64,000 nt of DNA from Planococcus citri (GCF_950023065.1 NC_088677.1:57499469-57563468); one strand, 5' to 3'; shown: positions 48,248-59,626, numbered from the stretch's first letter. The notes: a model not told the origin generated them from the sequence alone. A program made the numbers and translations.

Positions 48248-48637
48248 TTTAGCTGCCAGTTTTGAGTGTAGCTCCCATAGTGAAATTTAGAATTTGAGAA
48301 TTTTTTTAAAATCGCCAGCCGCTACCCCGACGCTCAGGTAAAATTTCGACCCGCGTGCTTGCACAAGGGACTTCTTTCTTTTTCCCATTCAGCTAAATTT
48401 TTCGTAGTGCATCTGTCGAGGATTATTCAATTTTTTATTAGAAATGAAGAATTTGAATAATCTTCGAAAAACATAATACTTATATCAAATTTAGTTGAAC
48501 GGAACAATAAAACATGACCCTTGGTCAAGCGCGTGGGGTCATAATCATAATTGGCGTGGAAACAACCTGAGCGTTGAGGTAGCGGTTTTTGAAAATTTCG
48601 CTGTGGGAGCTAAACTCAAAACTTGCTGGCAGCTAAA
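48248..48637. mobile_element. 390-bp foldback MITE with TTTAGCTGCCAG termini
   Basis: The left end TTTAGCTGCCAGTTTTGAGT faces the right end …CTCAAAACTTGCTGGCAGCTAAA. The pairing continues inward over GTAGCTCCCA/TGGGAGCTA and CCGCTACC…GACGCTCAGG/CCTGAGCG…GGTAGCGG, about 120 bp per arm with mismatches. The centre has its own small inverted repeat around GAATAATC. No transposase; target duplication unclear. Confidence 0.65.
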
Positions 48638-51600
48638 CAATTTTATCGGTGTGGTTAGCGCCACCTGAGACAAGAACTACCACCAAGACTACTTTCCATT
48701 CAAATCCCCGGAGAACACTTTATGAGTTTTAATTGAAAATAAAATTTGGTAGTAAGTGTACCTCGCGTGTCACGACAGTTATTTTCGGTCTAGAACAGCA
48801 GAAGGGCGAAGAAGAGCGAAAGTTATAGTCTCCTACGAATGTGTAGTAATAACATCGAGCCGACGATTCCGAGTGCCTCAAAGTGTAGGTCGCCGTATCA
48901 CTCGGTGATGCGTTTACCTGGCGCAAGATACCTTAGAAAATACATCGTGCGGCTCGCAAAATGAAGACGATCACGATGATGGTAGAGGTGAAGAATAAGT
49001 GGGAGAATTTTGTATCAAGTTTTCGTTTTGTGAAATATTTATATATTCCGTGATACGCTCGATGCGGTGACGAAAGATCCGAGGGTTGTGAGGTGAAACA
49101 AAAAAATGTAAGGTAGCATGCAAAAGTATTATTTCTTCACTACCAAGGATGGTATGACGGAGCGCGCGTATATGTTTTGGTTGGGAAATTTTGGAAAGGG
49201 GCTGAGGAAGAGGGATGACTTCGTGCTATGGTATTCGTATGTGTGCAATGTGCTGCTTGGTGTAGTCTTATAGTTTTTATGTGTATGTTGCTGAGTGAGA
49301 GACGTTGGTTGTTTATGAATATATGTATATTTGTAGGTGCAGGCGGATGGTGGATTATGATGGGAGAACACGCGAAATTTTTTTCATTATATTCCCTCAT
49401 TCCTCCTTCTCCACATGCTCTAAACCAAAGTAATATCGAGCTTTGCGCTTAATCTTGCAGATTGCAATTCTGTTGCCTGATGTTATTGATTTTGAAACTA
49501 TTCTTCATCAGTCAGGTTCACATCTTTGAAATTGAAGATTGCCGCGGCCTTGCCAAACCCGCAGTCTCCGAACTCATTGTCATCAAAATTTCCTGGAAAA
49601 ATCTATTTACATACGAGTATGAATAATCAGAATTGTCAAAATGAATACTTTATATTATGTATAAAAAGTTCCCAGTTGCAGAGAAACATTCTTTTGGTCA
49701 ACATTTCCAGAAATATTCCTTTTTTTTGTCGCGCAAAAATTTAATTTTTTTCTTATAATTAAAATGAATCAGAAGTGATTTCTCCATTGTTGAATACTTC
49801 AACTGCCGAATATCCGTCACAACCGGATCACCTGCTCTTGTATACCGAGTCACCGTAGCTACAGGTTGAAATTGAATTTTAAATCAATCTAATATTAGGC
49901 GCTGATTAAGACTAATCGCTGATTGGCTTAGATAAAATACTAAAAAATTTAATATTTGAACAAAACAACGTTAACTTTGCATTATTATCCTGAGTTGCGA
50001 AATGCATTGGCACTCAGGACTACACTCATCTTTTTTAGTTACCTTCCATTTCTTTCTCATCTGTGTTTGGAGTGGAACCTAACGATATATTAATATTATA
50101 AGTATTATAAACTTACATTTTTAGAAAATTTGGTTGTTAATTTATACAGAAATGCGTTTTTTCAAGAGTCAACTCACCCTAGAAGGAAATTGTCGGGTAT
50201 CAATCAACCCCGCTATCACAAGGGCAATCGTATTCTCGCCTCAGAACCTCCAATAAATAATATTTTCGTTTTCATCTGGATTTTTCAATCGGCACGATGC
50301 GTAGGCGAACTAACTCGAATTCGTTCGTATTTCCACTGCACGTTTTAACTACCCATAACGGCGTTACTTCGTAATTAGATCACCCTGCCCTTCCTAACCT
50401 CTCCATTCATTCGCGTTGTTACAGCAACAGGCGTTAATAAAATTGCCTATTCTGTTTCATTCGAGGCAGAATGAACTGGTTGCCCGATTTTTCGCTTTCA
50501 AACAACACTTCTTGATGATGTAAAGTTGAATGAGCAGACTTCGCGATGGCCGGGTATGGAGGGTCGTGGTCGTCTAGAGACTCGTGTTAGTTTTTTTTTT
50601 TTCAGCGTTGCCGATGTTGCGCCGCGTGCACCACATAGCAACATTTATTATTAAAACCTTTCACTAGTACGTTCGCGAAACAAAATAAAAAAGGCGAGTA
50701 TTTACTTCCGGCTCGTTGATTCGGAAAATTTCTCGTATTCCGCTCAAGCGAATATAACAAATTTATTACGCCATTTCAAAAAAGCGCCCAGGCCGAAACA
50801 GCAAAAACCACCATAGACTCTAGTGTGCTCTCTCTCGCGTTCGTAAACGAGTATATGGTACCTACACATGTATGTAGTACGTACATAGTGAAGCTCAGAA
50901 CTCATAATACACACCTCTCTCAATGTACATCGTATCTGTACGAGTATGTACTTTACGCGCGCCGGAGTATTATGAAGTATTTTCTACACTATACAATTCA
51001 CGGTACCCTGCACCACCTCACAGTCCTGCGTCTCATTGATGGACGCAGACCAACAAATAGCATCGTCGTATAGCCTTTGCGCTGCAATTTCTCACTCAAT
51101 ACGTTCTTCCCTGCTCCTGCGTTCGCATCATGCCCTCGTACGTATGCGAACGCTATTTCCAAAATTAAACGCGCGAATTTTCCTATATTCGCGTAATAAG
51201 CGCCGAATAGAGTTTTTTTTCTCATCTTCAGCTTCGGAATTCGACTCGCTTCTTTTTTTTTACTTCTGATCGAATTTTCTTCTATTTTTTTTTTTATTTA
51301 ATAAAAGAAACGACTATGTCGGACTTATTCCATCTTTATACGATGTTGGGAATAATCTCGTTCAATTTCTTGCTCTAATCAAGTCAACGCCGTTGTCGTT
51401 GCTGGTAATACTTTTTTCTCGTCGAAGTTGAATTTCCCATTGGTCGTCGATTGTTTCGTTGGACAAGATTTTGGCCGTATTGAAGTTGAGTTACGCCTTA
51501 CTTTTTTTTTCTTCTCAAAAAAACTGAAATTTTGTGATATGCTCAAATTGTCAGTTCTGGTAATGTACTATTAGTTTTGGAAAACTCAGTCTTAAGGATA

Positions 51601-51844
51601 ATAGACACTTAACGATACATTTATAACCAGATAAAATTATCGTAATAATCCGCTGGACATGCACATTCCATCGCAGAAAAAGCTTCATTTTTTATGGCGA
51701 AAAAACGGCTATGCCATTTGTCTTACCATTTGCGGTGATGCTAGTGGTGGTGATAAAGACATAGTTTTTTTTTTTTTTTTTTCAAAATGGATAAAATAAA
51801 AATATACAATTAGATGATTTGAAATAGCAAAATCAAAATTCAAA
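48638..51844. other. non-coding, CG-bearing patches
   Basis: No supported gene. CG-rich DNA occurs near 48880-49160 and 50500-51210. Short overlapping frames on both strands lack family signatures. A run of about 20 T lies at 51763-51782. Confidence 0.4.
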
Positions 51845-51976
51845 TTAGACTAGAACAGAATGATTTCCAGATGGTCCGGCCTGGGGCTCCACCAAAGTTC
51901 CAATTATTTCCAAAACAGGCTGAGCCGCCTGCGATGTTCCTCCGCATAAATCATCAATAACAGCATTCATATTGAC
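51845..51976 (-). CDS. terminal exon paralogous to the MADF-gene last exon
   Basis: Minus strand, acceptor-like TATTTTTACTAG then 43 codons from VNMNAVIDDLCGGTSQAAQ to a stop at 51845. The start V-N-M-N-A-V and the GGTSQAAQP block mirror V-E-I-E-A-V and SGTSSQAAP of exon 27554-27676. It should be the last exon of a related gene whose other parts may be the frames at 52238-52470 and 53187-53290. Confidence 0.45.
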   Translation of the reverse strand, partial: VNMNAVIDDLCGGTSQAAQPVLEIIGTLVEPQAGPSGNHSVLV

Positions 51977-52237
51977 CTAGTAAAAATACTTCGTTTGGTA
52001 TTACAGCAGTTCAAAATTGATTTGATCCAAGCTTAAAATTGAAAAAAAATAATAGGTAATACTCGTACTTAATAAAAAAGAATAATTAAATGAAAAAACT
52101 TCAAAAAAAAAAAGTAATTTTCATTTATTTTTGGACAATCATTATCAAGTTTTTATCTCAAAACCCATTTCAAATTCAATTCAAATATGTTCAAGCAATT
52201 TTTTTTTTCATTTCCCCCTAAATTTTCTTGAAAAATT

Positions 52238-52470
52238 TCAGAAATAAAATTGACATGTTTGAAGATGACCCAGTACGCCGGCTAGTCGCCACTTGTATGT
52301 TGGAAGGTCCTTTTTCTTCAGTTGTATAGCATTCTTTGTTGGAGCGGGAGTAGAAACCGGTTGAGTTTTCAACGTTGTAACGGTCTCAATAACCGAATTC
52401 AGGCGTGTTTTAATTGTCTGATGTCTGAATTCTACCAGAGCATTCGATAAGAAAATCAGGAGAGTCGATT
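52238..52470 (-). CDS. exon-like frame, unidentified (MADF-gene neighbour)
   Basis: Open minus-strand frame containing RHQTIKTRLNSVIETVTTLK and KKDLPTYKWRLAGVLGHLQ, stop at 52238. Helical, basic. It lies upstream of the terminal exon at 51845-51976 on the same strand, but a donor within it is not clear. No family recognised. Confidence 0.35.
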
Positions 52471-53186
52471 TTTAAAATATGACTTCTATGCTCATAACAG
52501 TGGCACTACACGAACATCACCCTCTAGTATAACTAAGTAAATCAACAAAAGCCTCGTTAATGCCATTTTTTCCCGTTTTAATTACTCTTAAACTGTGAAC
52601 TCAGGCGAAAAAGATGAATTTAGGGCGATGAGACAAATGCATTATTTATCCGAGTACGTTCTGAATAGATCTCTTAAAAAGGTTTAAAAAAACTCGACTA
52701 CAGAACGAAACGAGAACAGATCGTGTTTTTTTTTTCAAGTGCGAGAAAGTTTTTTTCTATGTGTTAAAAAGTCTGCTTTCAACTTATTTTTTTCATTTTT
52801 CTTTCGTAATGTTGCGAATAACATAATTACGAGTTTGAATTGAATCGCGAATCGCGTCTTATGAAAGAGTGGCCTAAAAAGCGAATAATTGCCGGGAGAT
52901 GGTTTCGTGTTAATTTTTTTAATCAAAAGAGCGAAAACGCGAGAAAAGGTTGATTTCAGAAATGGATGATGAGTTGATTTGAGAATTTTTACGCTCTTGA
53001 GAAATTATATTAGTGAGAAAGATTTGGGTTAGGATAGCTTTGAAGCATTCTGATACATAGAATAAGTTGGGACGGGACATCTCGCCCTATGTGACTGTAT
53101 CTGCGATCCATACTAATATTTTTCAAGAATTCACTGACTTATGACCATAATATGTATTTTTCAAGTTTAATCAACTTATTACTTAC

Positions 53187-53290
53187 CAACTTTTCTCTCC
53201 GTAACTTGGATGAAGTTTATCAATTGCTCCAAGGTCTCATACTGTGGATTTGAAGCACCTTCGATTTCATTAATGGTGGGTACTTAGACT
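53187..53290 (-). CDS. exon-like frame with strong donor, unidentified
   Basis: The minus-strand frame reads VPTINEIEGASNPQYETLEQ and then LINFIQVTERKV, followed by a good donor G|GTAAGTAAT at 53186. The acceptor is weak (AAGTCTAAG). Same strand and neighbourhood as the exons at 51.8-52.5 kb. Confidence 0.35.
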
Positions 53291-55919
53291 TGTTTGAGTA
53301 CTGGAGCTTGAATGACCTCCACTCAGTTCCGCATACAACAGATCTGAGACTTCGAAATTCATATAGAGCTTTCAACTTTGTTGGCATTTAGCTGCAGAAA
53401 GTTGGCATTTTGTTGATATACCTTTTTTTTGACAATTTAAAAATAAAAATAAAAATGGAGTAAAAATTTCTACGAGAGTATAGAATGGAAAAAATTGAAT
53501 CAAAATTAATGTTATAGAACAGCTCAAATTCTTGTCAGGGTGCGTTTTCCGATTTAATTACTAAATGCGTTTTGTAGATGTGTTCTAATGTGCCAATCGC
53601 TGAAATATGAACGTAATATTTTACGTCGTACAAATACTATAAATAAGTAAATTTATACACAGTTATGTAAAGAAGATAATAAACACGCGAACGATAAATC
53701 CGCTGCGCTGCTCGCGATTAAAGAGCACGCGAAAAAATGGTAAATATTTAACCATCGTTTAGCATTCATTGGAGGTATTTGGGGAAGTGATGGATGTAGA
53801 TGGAGATCGCCGGAAAGGCGGAAAAGTGAAGGGAGAAAATGGGGAGTAAAGCTATGAAAGTACTATATTCCATCGTTCACCTCGTGCAGAGATCATAAAC
53901 CAAATATTTAAGCAACTTTTGCACTTCTCTTCGCCCCAATCCGTGGATTTCAAATCATTTAACTACTTGTCTTTTTCTCCTTTTTTCACTCTATTTCAAA
54001 GACAAGACGATGGAGACGAAGAAGTAGGAAAAAAAACAACCTGTAAACACGAACCTAGAAAATATTCAATTTCCGTCATTCGTTTATTGCTTCTCTGTCT
54101 GTACAGGTAGCTGCGTTTAAACCACAAAACGATGAAAAAGTTTACCACCGTGATTCGTATTCCGAGTTTTCAACGAGGGAAAAAAATGAAGGAATGGAGA
54201 AATATGTACATATCTTGCTCGAACTAGAATTTTTACAAAAATGCCAATCTTTTTTCTCGCTGTGTGTCGTTATTCGAGCCAAAAAAAGTACCTTTTTTTT
54301 GACCGAAGTTGTAAACTGAAAAAGATATTTAAGTTGTCGGTCGTGTTCTTCTCTCCGGTTCCCCTGTTTAACTCAATATAGTAGACTATTCCATTCCGTG
54401 GCATAGCGCTAAATGTATATTACCAACCGCAGCAAAGACCCGACCAACGTACAAAGATCACGTTAATCCTTTTTGAAATGAAATTACTACAACCAATCTC
54501 TTTCTCGTTCGTTTTATGTTTTCAACGTTCTACTACGTATATGTATACTTATCCCTCGTATAATTCCTCTTCCGCATCTCACCCTATCAGTCCTGAGTTC
54601 CCCCAGTATCCCACAACTTGACTTTTACCTTTCGTTTCCACTCGATAAATGTATATGTATCATGGCGTAATGCTTTATCAAAATATAATAACGTGGAGAA
54701 GTTTTTTCATATTTTATACGCTATGTTCGCTTCCTCTGTGTCCGCTTCCTCTGTGTCGGTCTCTGTACTAACAGGCCTTTTCGTTGAAGCGCAACAAGAC
54801 GTCGCGTTGGCGTTTTGCTGAAGTTGTTGCATTTTGCATTTTACAATCTTCTTTCTGAGTAAATTCAACATCTGGTTCGATCAGTCTTGATTTTCTAACG
54901 TTCGAAGATTACCTGAATGTCAAACTGCTTGCTAGTTGGAATTAAAACTCAGGGTAAAAAGTAAACGTACTTCTGTATTATGTTGAAACGCTTACAAGAC
55001 TGGAGATTTAACGTATGTATTAAAAAAGTATAAAACTGGGTAATAGCTTAAGATGAAAATCATTATTATAATGCTATCACAATAACAGTGGATGTAGGAA
55101 GAGGAATGAAAATTAAGCGACAGTCGAAGGTAGCAGAGAAAGAATGAAGAAAATAGTAAGAAAGTAGTGATAGATTTAGAAGTTTTATAGCAATAGAATT
55201 GAAGAAAAGAATAATTATAAAGCGATCTACTAAGAAGATACACATTACTAACAGCCACCTTTCATTTGATCGCGCTTCTGAGTTGACAATTCAGAACATT
55301 CATCGTTTTTCGTCAATAGAATAATATAGAGATCGACCGCTTTCAATAATTCGTTGCCAGATTAGGTATTTAACGCCTCGGAATTACCTGCACCTCGTCG
55401 TTGAAAAAAAAAAAAAAAAATGCTTACTCACACCTCGGCTAAAGGGAAGAATCGTAGTTATTTTACGTTGATCGCTTACATTCTTCGTTTAGCTATGTGA
55501 AACATGGACATAATATAAATGACAAAGTGTTATTAGAATTCAGCATTGACCATAGGTTGTCTTTACTGTATGATTTTAATTTATGAGTGGCTTACTTGTT
55601 CATTGCGATGTCCAACTAATGTTGGAGCATCGTGATCTCCTCGTTGGTGATCCACCACTAATTGACGTTTCCGTTATTCGTGATGATCACTAAGTAGAAA
55701 GTCTGCGTGGTCTGGATGTTTGTAAATTGGACTATAGTCACCTGTTCCATCATTAAAGATTTGACTTGAGCGTTGATCAACATGATTCAACATACAAGCT
55801 CCTACCATGCTAATTTCATCTCTCAAAATGAATTTCAAATTGAATAATTTTGAATACGTATAAGTAATGTATTTTCAACTATAAAAGTTAGAGGAATCAA
55901 TGTTCCATTATATTAATTT
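53291..55919. other. non-coding, nothing recognised
   Basis: Pyrimidine-rich and CG-bearing patches at 53690-54610, poly-A at about 55405-55421. No frame with a recognised domain. Confidence 0.4.
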
Positions 55920-56148
55920 ACAGATAACTTGAATGCATTGTGTAAAGTTATGCCATCAATATTATGACTTGCTTTACCTGTTGGTCCACATAACATAACA
56001 TAAATTCTGAACTGCTATTAGGTTGCTGAAAATAGAAGCGTGATAATGTTTGGTATAATGCTTTTGAGAGAACTGTTTTTCCAACTCTTGCACTGCCAAG
56101 TATTATTGTATGAATAGGTAGGTTTTGATTAATTTCAATCCAGTACAA
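55920..56148 (-). pseudogene. PIF1-like (Helitron-type) helicase relic, Walker A region
   Basis: The minus-strand frame contains LGSARVGKTVLSKALYQTL and SRFYF, a P-loop G-x-A-x-V-G-K-T as in PIF1/Helitron helicases. In another frame it is followed by CGPTGKASHNIDGITLHNAF, the second conserved block. The frame change sits at a duplicated ATGTT (ATGTTATGTTATG, RC at about 55990-56003), so one 5-bp duplication broke the gene. A stop follows soon after. Dead fragment, antisense to the host gene. Confidence 0.75.
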
Positions 56149-56397
56149 AATTTCTTAAATGACAACGTTAAGGGCGTCCGTCAACTCGTGATCGACTGCT
56201 ATGAGCCTTCAGAGCCACCGATTGTCAAGCCCAAGAGTTCTGCCGATGCATCAACTTTGTCCATGACTTGCGGCCGTTGTAAGAGACCTGGTCATCATGC
56301 CAATGATTGTTATACCAACCTAAATAGGAATAGAAATAAAAATTATTTAGGTAATCGTAAATATAATAGTAATCATAGTAGTAATGATAATATGTAA
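56146..56397 (+). pseudogene. zinc-knuckle (CCHC) fragment of a retrotransposon gag
   Basis: The plus-strand frame contains TCGRCKRPGHHANDCY, a C-x2-C-x4-H-x4-C knuckle as in retroelement nucleocapsids, followed by an Asn/Arg-rich tail to a stop. Upstream is an acidic/Pro stretch (CYEPSEPPIVKPKS). It abuts the helicase relic on the opposite strand. A host CCHC protein cannot be excluded. No LTR seen. Confidence 0.5.
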
Positions 56398-56659
56398 TGA
56401 AAATAATTAACCATAATGCATAGTGCATACATACATTACTTACCCGAAGAGACATAACATTTTCAAAAAAATATAAATAATTTCCCATCACGATTTCACG
56501 AACTTACTAAAAATTTCAATCGAATTCGCCCAAAATACCCAAAGAAATAAACTGCGTAAAGACCGTCCCTCTGGCTTAGAGGATAGCGCGGTATTGGAGT
56601 TGCCGCTCTTCTTACAAAGGGCGAGAGACCAGCTCGATTGTAGCCATATGAGTAATAAC

Positions 56660-57030
56660 TTATATATCTGCATTACCGTCTGGCGAAGGATTTCGTTTAA
56701 AAGGAAGACGAACACAATATTTACCAGAGACCCTGGTCACAGTGTCTGAGTAAAATTTCTCACAAGCAAGGTCTTCCTTGGACATTTTTTCTGAAGCAAG
56801 ATTTGCACAATCTTCAACTTCCCAAAATTTTTTCAGTTGAATATCAATTGTGGGCTCCATTGAGCAATGTAGGGAGGTTGTGATTGGCTCTAAAAAATCA
56901 AGTTTTCCAGCAATCACCCAACTTAATTTTGTATTTTGAGCTACTAATTTGCCCTGAAAATTCTCGTAAACGCCTTCAGACGAAATTTGAGATGTAACCT
57001 CAGTTCCTTTTGATCGAAACAAAACTATAC
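56660..57030 (-). pseudogene. BEL/Pao retrotransposon pol relic
   Basis: The minus-strand frame includes AQNTKLSWVIAGKL, PTIDIQLKKFWEVED and CEKFYSDTVTRVSGKYCVRL. BEL/Pao polyproteins carry this linker between protease and reverse transcriptase (N-T-x-x-x-W-V-x-x-G; F-W-E-x-E; C-E-x-x-F-x-x-T ... G-x-Y-x-V-x-L-P). A stop follows at 56660. A second open frame (56488-56715, same strand) may be out-of-phase continuation. No reverse transcriptase core or LTRs nearby. Confidence 0.75.
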
Positions 57031-57390
57031 ATAATGAACCGTAGAATTAACATGAGAATATATGATAATTCAATAAAGAGAAGAGATAAATAGGTTGATT
57101 TAACAACATTATTTTAAACAAATTAAAATTTTAATATTTAAGGAGAACTAATGGTAAATTGATGAGTTGAATTTATCTAAATACATACAATAAGTTAAAA
57201 CAGTAGATTAAATAAAATGAAAACCAATTAAGCGTACATTGTAACATTAACCAACATTGACCGTGGAATGTACAGTTGAGAACAAGATGTGGTTACATGA
57301 TTATAGTAATTAGTAGGTTGGTTACCGTAAAATTGATCAAATTCACATGAAAAACATAATACATAAAAACAGGTAAACATAAATTTTCAA
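57031..57390. other. non-coding, nothing recognised
   Basis: AT-rich sequence between the BEL/Pao relic and the tandem duplication; no frame or repeat seen. Confidence 0.45.
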
Positions 57391-57425
57391 ACGTATTGAA
57401 AAATACCATAGCAGATTACCATGGT

Positions 57426-57776
57426 TTAACAATGGTGACTAAAATTGGCTAAATCACGGGCACTTTGGGACCGGGGCCCGAGCACACCAACTTCCCACGA
57501 GCCACCCGCGGGAAAATTCACGCCATGCTCGGGCTGTTCCAAAGTGACCCGTGTACTACTAGTAGTTTTATCGAAATAACTTGGGTTATCAGCAAATATT
57601 TTCAACAATATTGGTTTAAAGTCGAATTTTTTCTCCTCCAGGAGATTAACGATTGCTTGCGTCATATCGGAGGTAAACGTCGCTTGTTTCATAGCATTTT
57701 CAAATATGTTTTTAGTAGCATCATTGGTTGCCAAAACCGAATTAGAAACAATCTTGTAGACATTTTCCTGATGCAA
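57426..57776 (-). CDS. exon-like open frame in copy 1, unidentified
   Basis: Following acceptor TTCCTTTAG, the minus-strand frame reads GLHQENVYKIVSNSVLATND, ATKNIFENAMKQATFTSDM and LLKIFADNPSYFDK. It then crosses a GC-rich hairpin (GVNFPAGGSWEVGVLGPRSQ) and stops. The first 80 residues look like genuine helical protein; the tail is probably translation of the hairpin insert. No family recognised. Confidence 0.4.
   Translation of the reverse strand: MHQENVYKIVSNSVLATNDATKNIFENAMKQATFTSDMTQAIVNLLEEKKFDFKPILLKIFADNPSYFDKTTSSTRVTLEQPEHGVNFPAGGSWEVGVLGPRSQSARDLANFSHHC
57455..57553. repeat. 99-bp GC-rich hairpin (copy 1)
   Basis: CACGGGCACTTTGG pairs with CCAAAGTGACCCGTG, and GCCCGAGCA with TGCTCGGGC inside. 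It is strikingly GC-rich in an AT-rich setting, and repeated at 58002-58100 with one stem change (TGCTCGAGC). Confidence 0.7.
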
Positions 57777-57937
57777 TCCTAAAGGAATTATAATCATATA
57801 TTAATAATTATTATCAATGTCGCAAAACATCACAAAATGTACAAAAAACTATTAAAATTGCCGTGAAAATCTCCAATGATTACTTCAAAGTTACAAAATT
57901 CAAGTACAATTGATCAAATCTTTGCTACTTACAAAAC

Positions 57938-58431
57938 ACGTATTGAAAAATACCATAGCAGATTACCATGGTTTAACAATGGTGACTAAAATTGGCTAAA
58001 TCACGGGCACTTTGGGACCGGGGCCCGAGCACACCAACTTCCCACGAGCCACCCGCGGGAAAATTCACGCCATGCTCGAGCTGTTCCAAAGTGACCCGTG
58101 TACTATGGTTGAAAGTCGAATTTTTTCTCCTCCAGGAGATTAACGATTGCTTGCGTCATATCGGAGGTAAACGTCGCTTGTTTCATAGCATTTTCAAATA
58201 TGTTTTTAGTAGCATCATTGGTTGCCAAAACCGAATTAGAAACAATCTTGTAGACATTTTCCTGATGCAATCCTAAAGGAATTATAATCATATATTAATA
58301 ATTATTATCAATGTCGCAAAACATCACAAAATGTACAAAAAACTATTAAAATTGCCGTGAAAATCTCCAATGATTACTTCAAAGTTACAAAATTCAAGTA
58401 CAATTGATCAAATCTTTGCTACTTACAAAAC
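57938..58431. repeat. tandem duplication, copy 2 (494 bp)
   Basis: Head-to-tail copy of 57391-57937 with an internal deletion after GTGTACTA (ATGGTTG filler, then AAGTCGAATT). The shared exon-like frame is therefore shorter here and ends at a stop after FDFQP. Confidence 0.9.
58002..58100. repeat. 99-bp GC-rich hairpin (copy 2)
   Basis: Same as 57455-57553 apart from G to A in the inner stem, which weakens one pair. Confidence 0.7.
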
Positions 58432-58961
58432 CAGAAGGTTAAAAAAAACGGGAAAAATTGCAATTATAACTGGTTTTTAACCACAATTTTTGAAATTTAA
58501 GGTTTCAGGTTAAAAACTAATTAACGGGTTATGTTTTCACTAGGTGATTGTTTGGAAGAGATACCTGTACTTTGCAAAAAGAGTATTTTCTATAATATTC
58601 TTCAATTCATTTTCAGATACCTATTATGAATTGATTGCTCAAAAATCATAGTTTCTTTCATTGAAAACCATAGAATATGGAATCTGCAAGTACATAGTAT
58701 GTACGTTTAGCTGTCTTTCGTTTACAAGTTTTTGAATGGTTATGAACTTGATATTGGACAGCTGGTAGTTATGTTACAGATTTTTCATTTATTGAAGTTC
58801 TTTCCAGGTACATAAACGTTGCAACAATGTATATGTTTACATTTTTTGGATGCTGTTATGCATGAGCACTCTGCAGAGTCTACTTCCATGAATACTCCAG
58901 GTTCCTTGACACAAAAAGAGAGAATAAATTTAAAAATTTTGTTTCATTTTGATATCAATAA
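58432..58961. other. non-coding, nothing recognised
   Basis: AT-rich; ends with the TAA target site (58959-58961) of the MITE. Confidence 0.45.
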
Positions 58962-59200
58962 GGGCCGTATTCATAGACGTTACTCGAGGGTCACTTGGCT
59001 AAGTAGTGAATTTTGATTCAATTTTTCTCATATAAGAATGAAAATTTCGTATTTTTAAAATGATAAATCAATACTTCGGAGTCCAATCTCTCAATTTAAC
59101 AATAAACAACATTTCAATAATTCAGTCACGCCTGGAAAAATTGCTTCAAAATTCACCACTTAGCCAAGTGACCCTTGAAAAACGCCTACGAATACGGCCC
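58962..59200. mobile_element. 239-bp PIF/Harbinger-type MITE
   Basis: The termini GGGCCGTATTCATAGACG (left) and its reverse complement (right, CGCCTACGAATACGGCCC) begin an imperfect ~55-bp inverted repeat that continues through GGGTCACTTGGCTAAG. TAA flanks both sides (58959-58961, 59201-59203), fitting the 3-bp TWA target of Harbinger elements. GGGCCGTATTCATAGAC termini are, from memory, common in animal MITEs of this kind. Confidence 0.8.
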
Positions 59201-59358
59201 TAAATCTCACGTAGATACCATGAAACTAGTACTTTACTTACGCTACTTAGTCCTCCCTGTCCTCCCCATATAAAACAATGAATTATCGGTACTTGACAAA
59301 AAAACTGTTCTCACCCAGTTGCGGCCAGATTACTGACTTCTGGTTGAATTACGAAGGT

Positions 59359-59391
59359 CATTCAAATGCTACTGTCAGTAGTATTTGAATG
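59359..59391. repeat. short hairpin, 15-bp stem, 3-nt loop
   Basis: CATTCAAATGCTACT, GTC loop, AGTAGTATTTGAATG; one mismatch that is a G-U pair in RNA. Too short for a canonical pre-miRNA. Confidence 0.4.
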
Positions 59392-59626
59392 CGAATGCCC
59401 TTTGTACATGGGTAGTTAATTATGTAGTTACTTGCAAAAAAAAAACTGATCACGATTGAAGATGAATGATAGGATGGAGTTAGAGATTGTTGATTTTTAT
59501 CCTCAATCCTTCATTTTCTGTCTCTGAAGAGACACTCCTATAGCTTTGTCACATCATTGTGCATTTCGTCGCATGGATGAGCTGTGTTATTGAGCTTTTA
59601 GTGATGATTTTTTTTTCTCATTACAG

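Larger units (their letters stand above)
57391..57937. repeat. tandem duplication, copy 1 (547 bp)
   Basis: Begins ACGTATTGAAAAATACCATA and ends TTGCTACTTACAAAAC, immediately followed by copy 2. The two are nearly identical except for about 53 bp present only here, around 57562-57616. It contains the minus-strand exon-like frame and a 99-bp GC-rich hairpin. Confidence 0.9.
441..59626 (+). other. putative ~59.2-kb intron of the host gene
   Basis: If exon 385-440 (exit phase 0) is spliced to exon 59627-59740 (entry phase 0), everything between is a single intron, holding nearly all transposon remnants listed below. Additional or alternative plus-strand exons may lie inside; I found none with comparable splice sites and phase, but scanning by eye is not exhaustive. 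It could also be the end of one gene and the start of another. Confidence 0.4.

Noticed and set aside
59359..59391. Candidate microRNA hairpin
   Set aside because: The stem is only 15 bp with a 3-nt loop, too short for a pre-miRNA.
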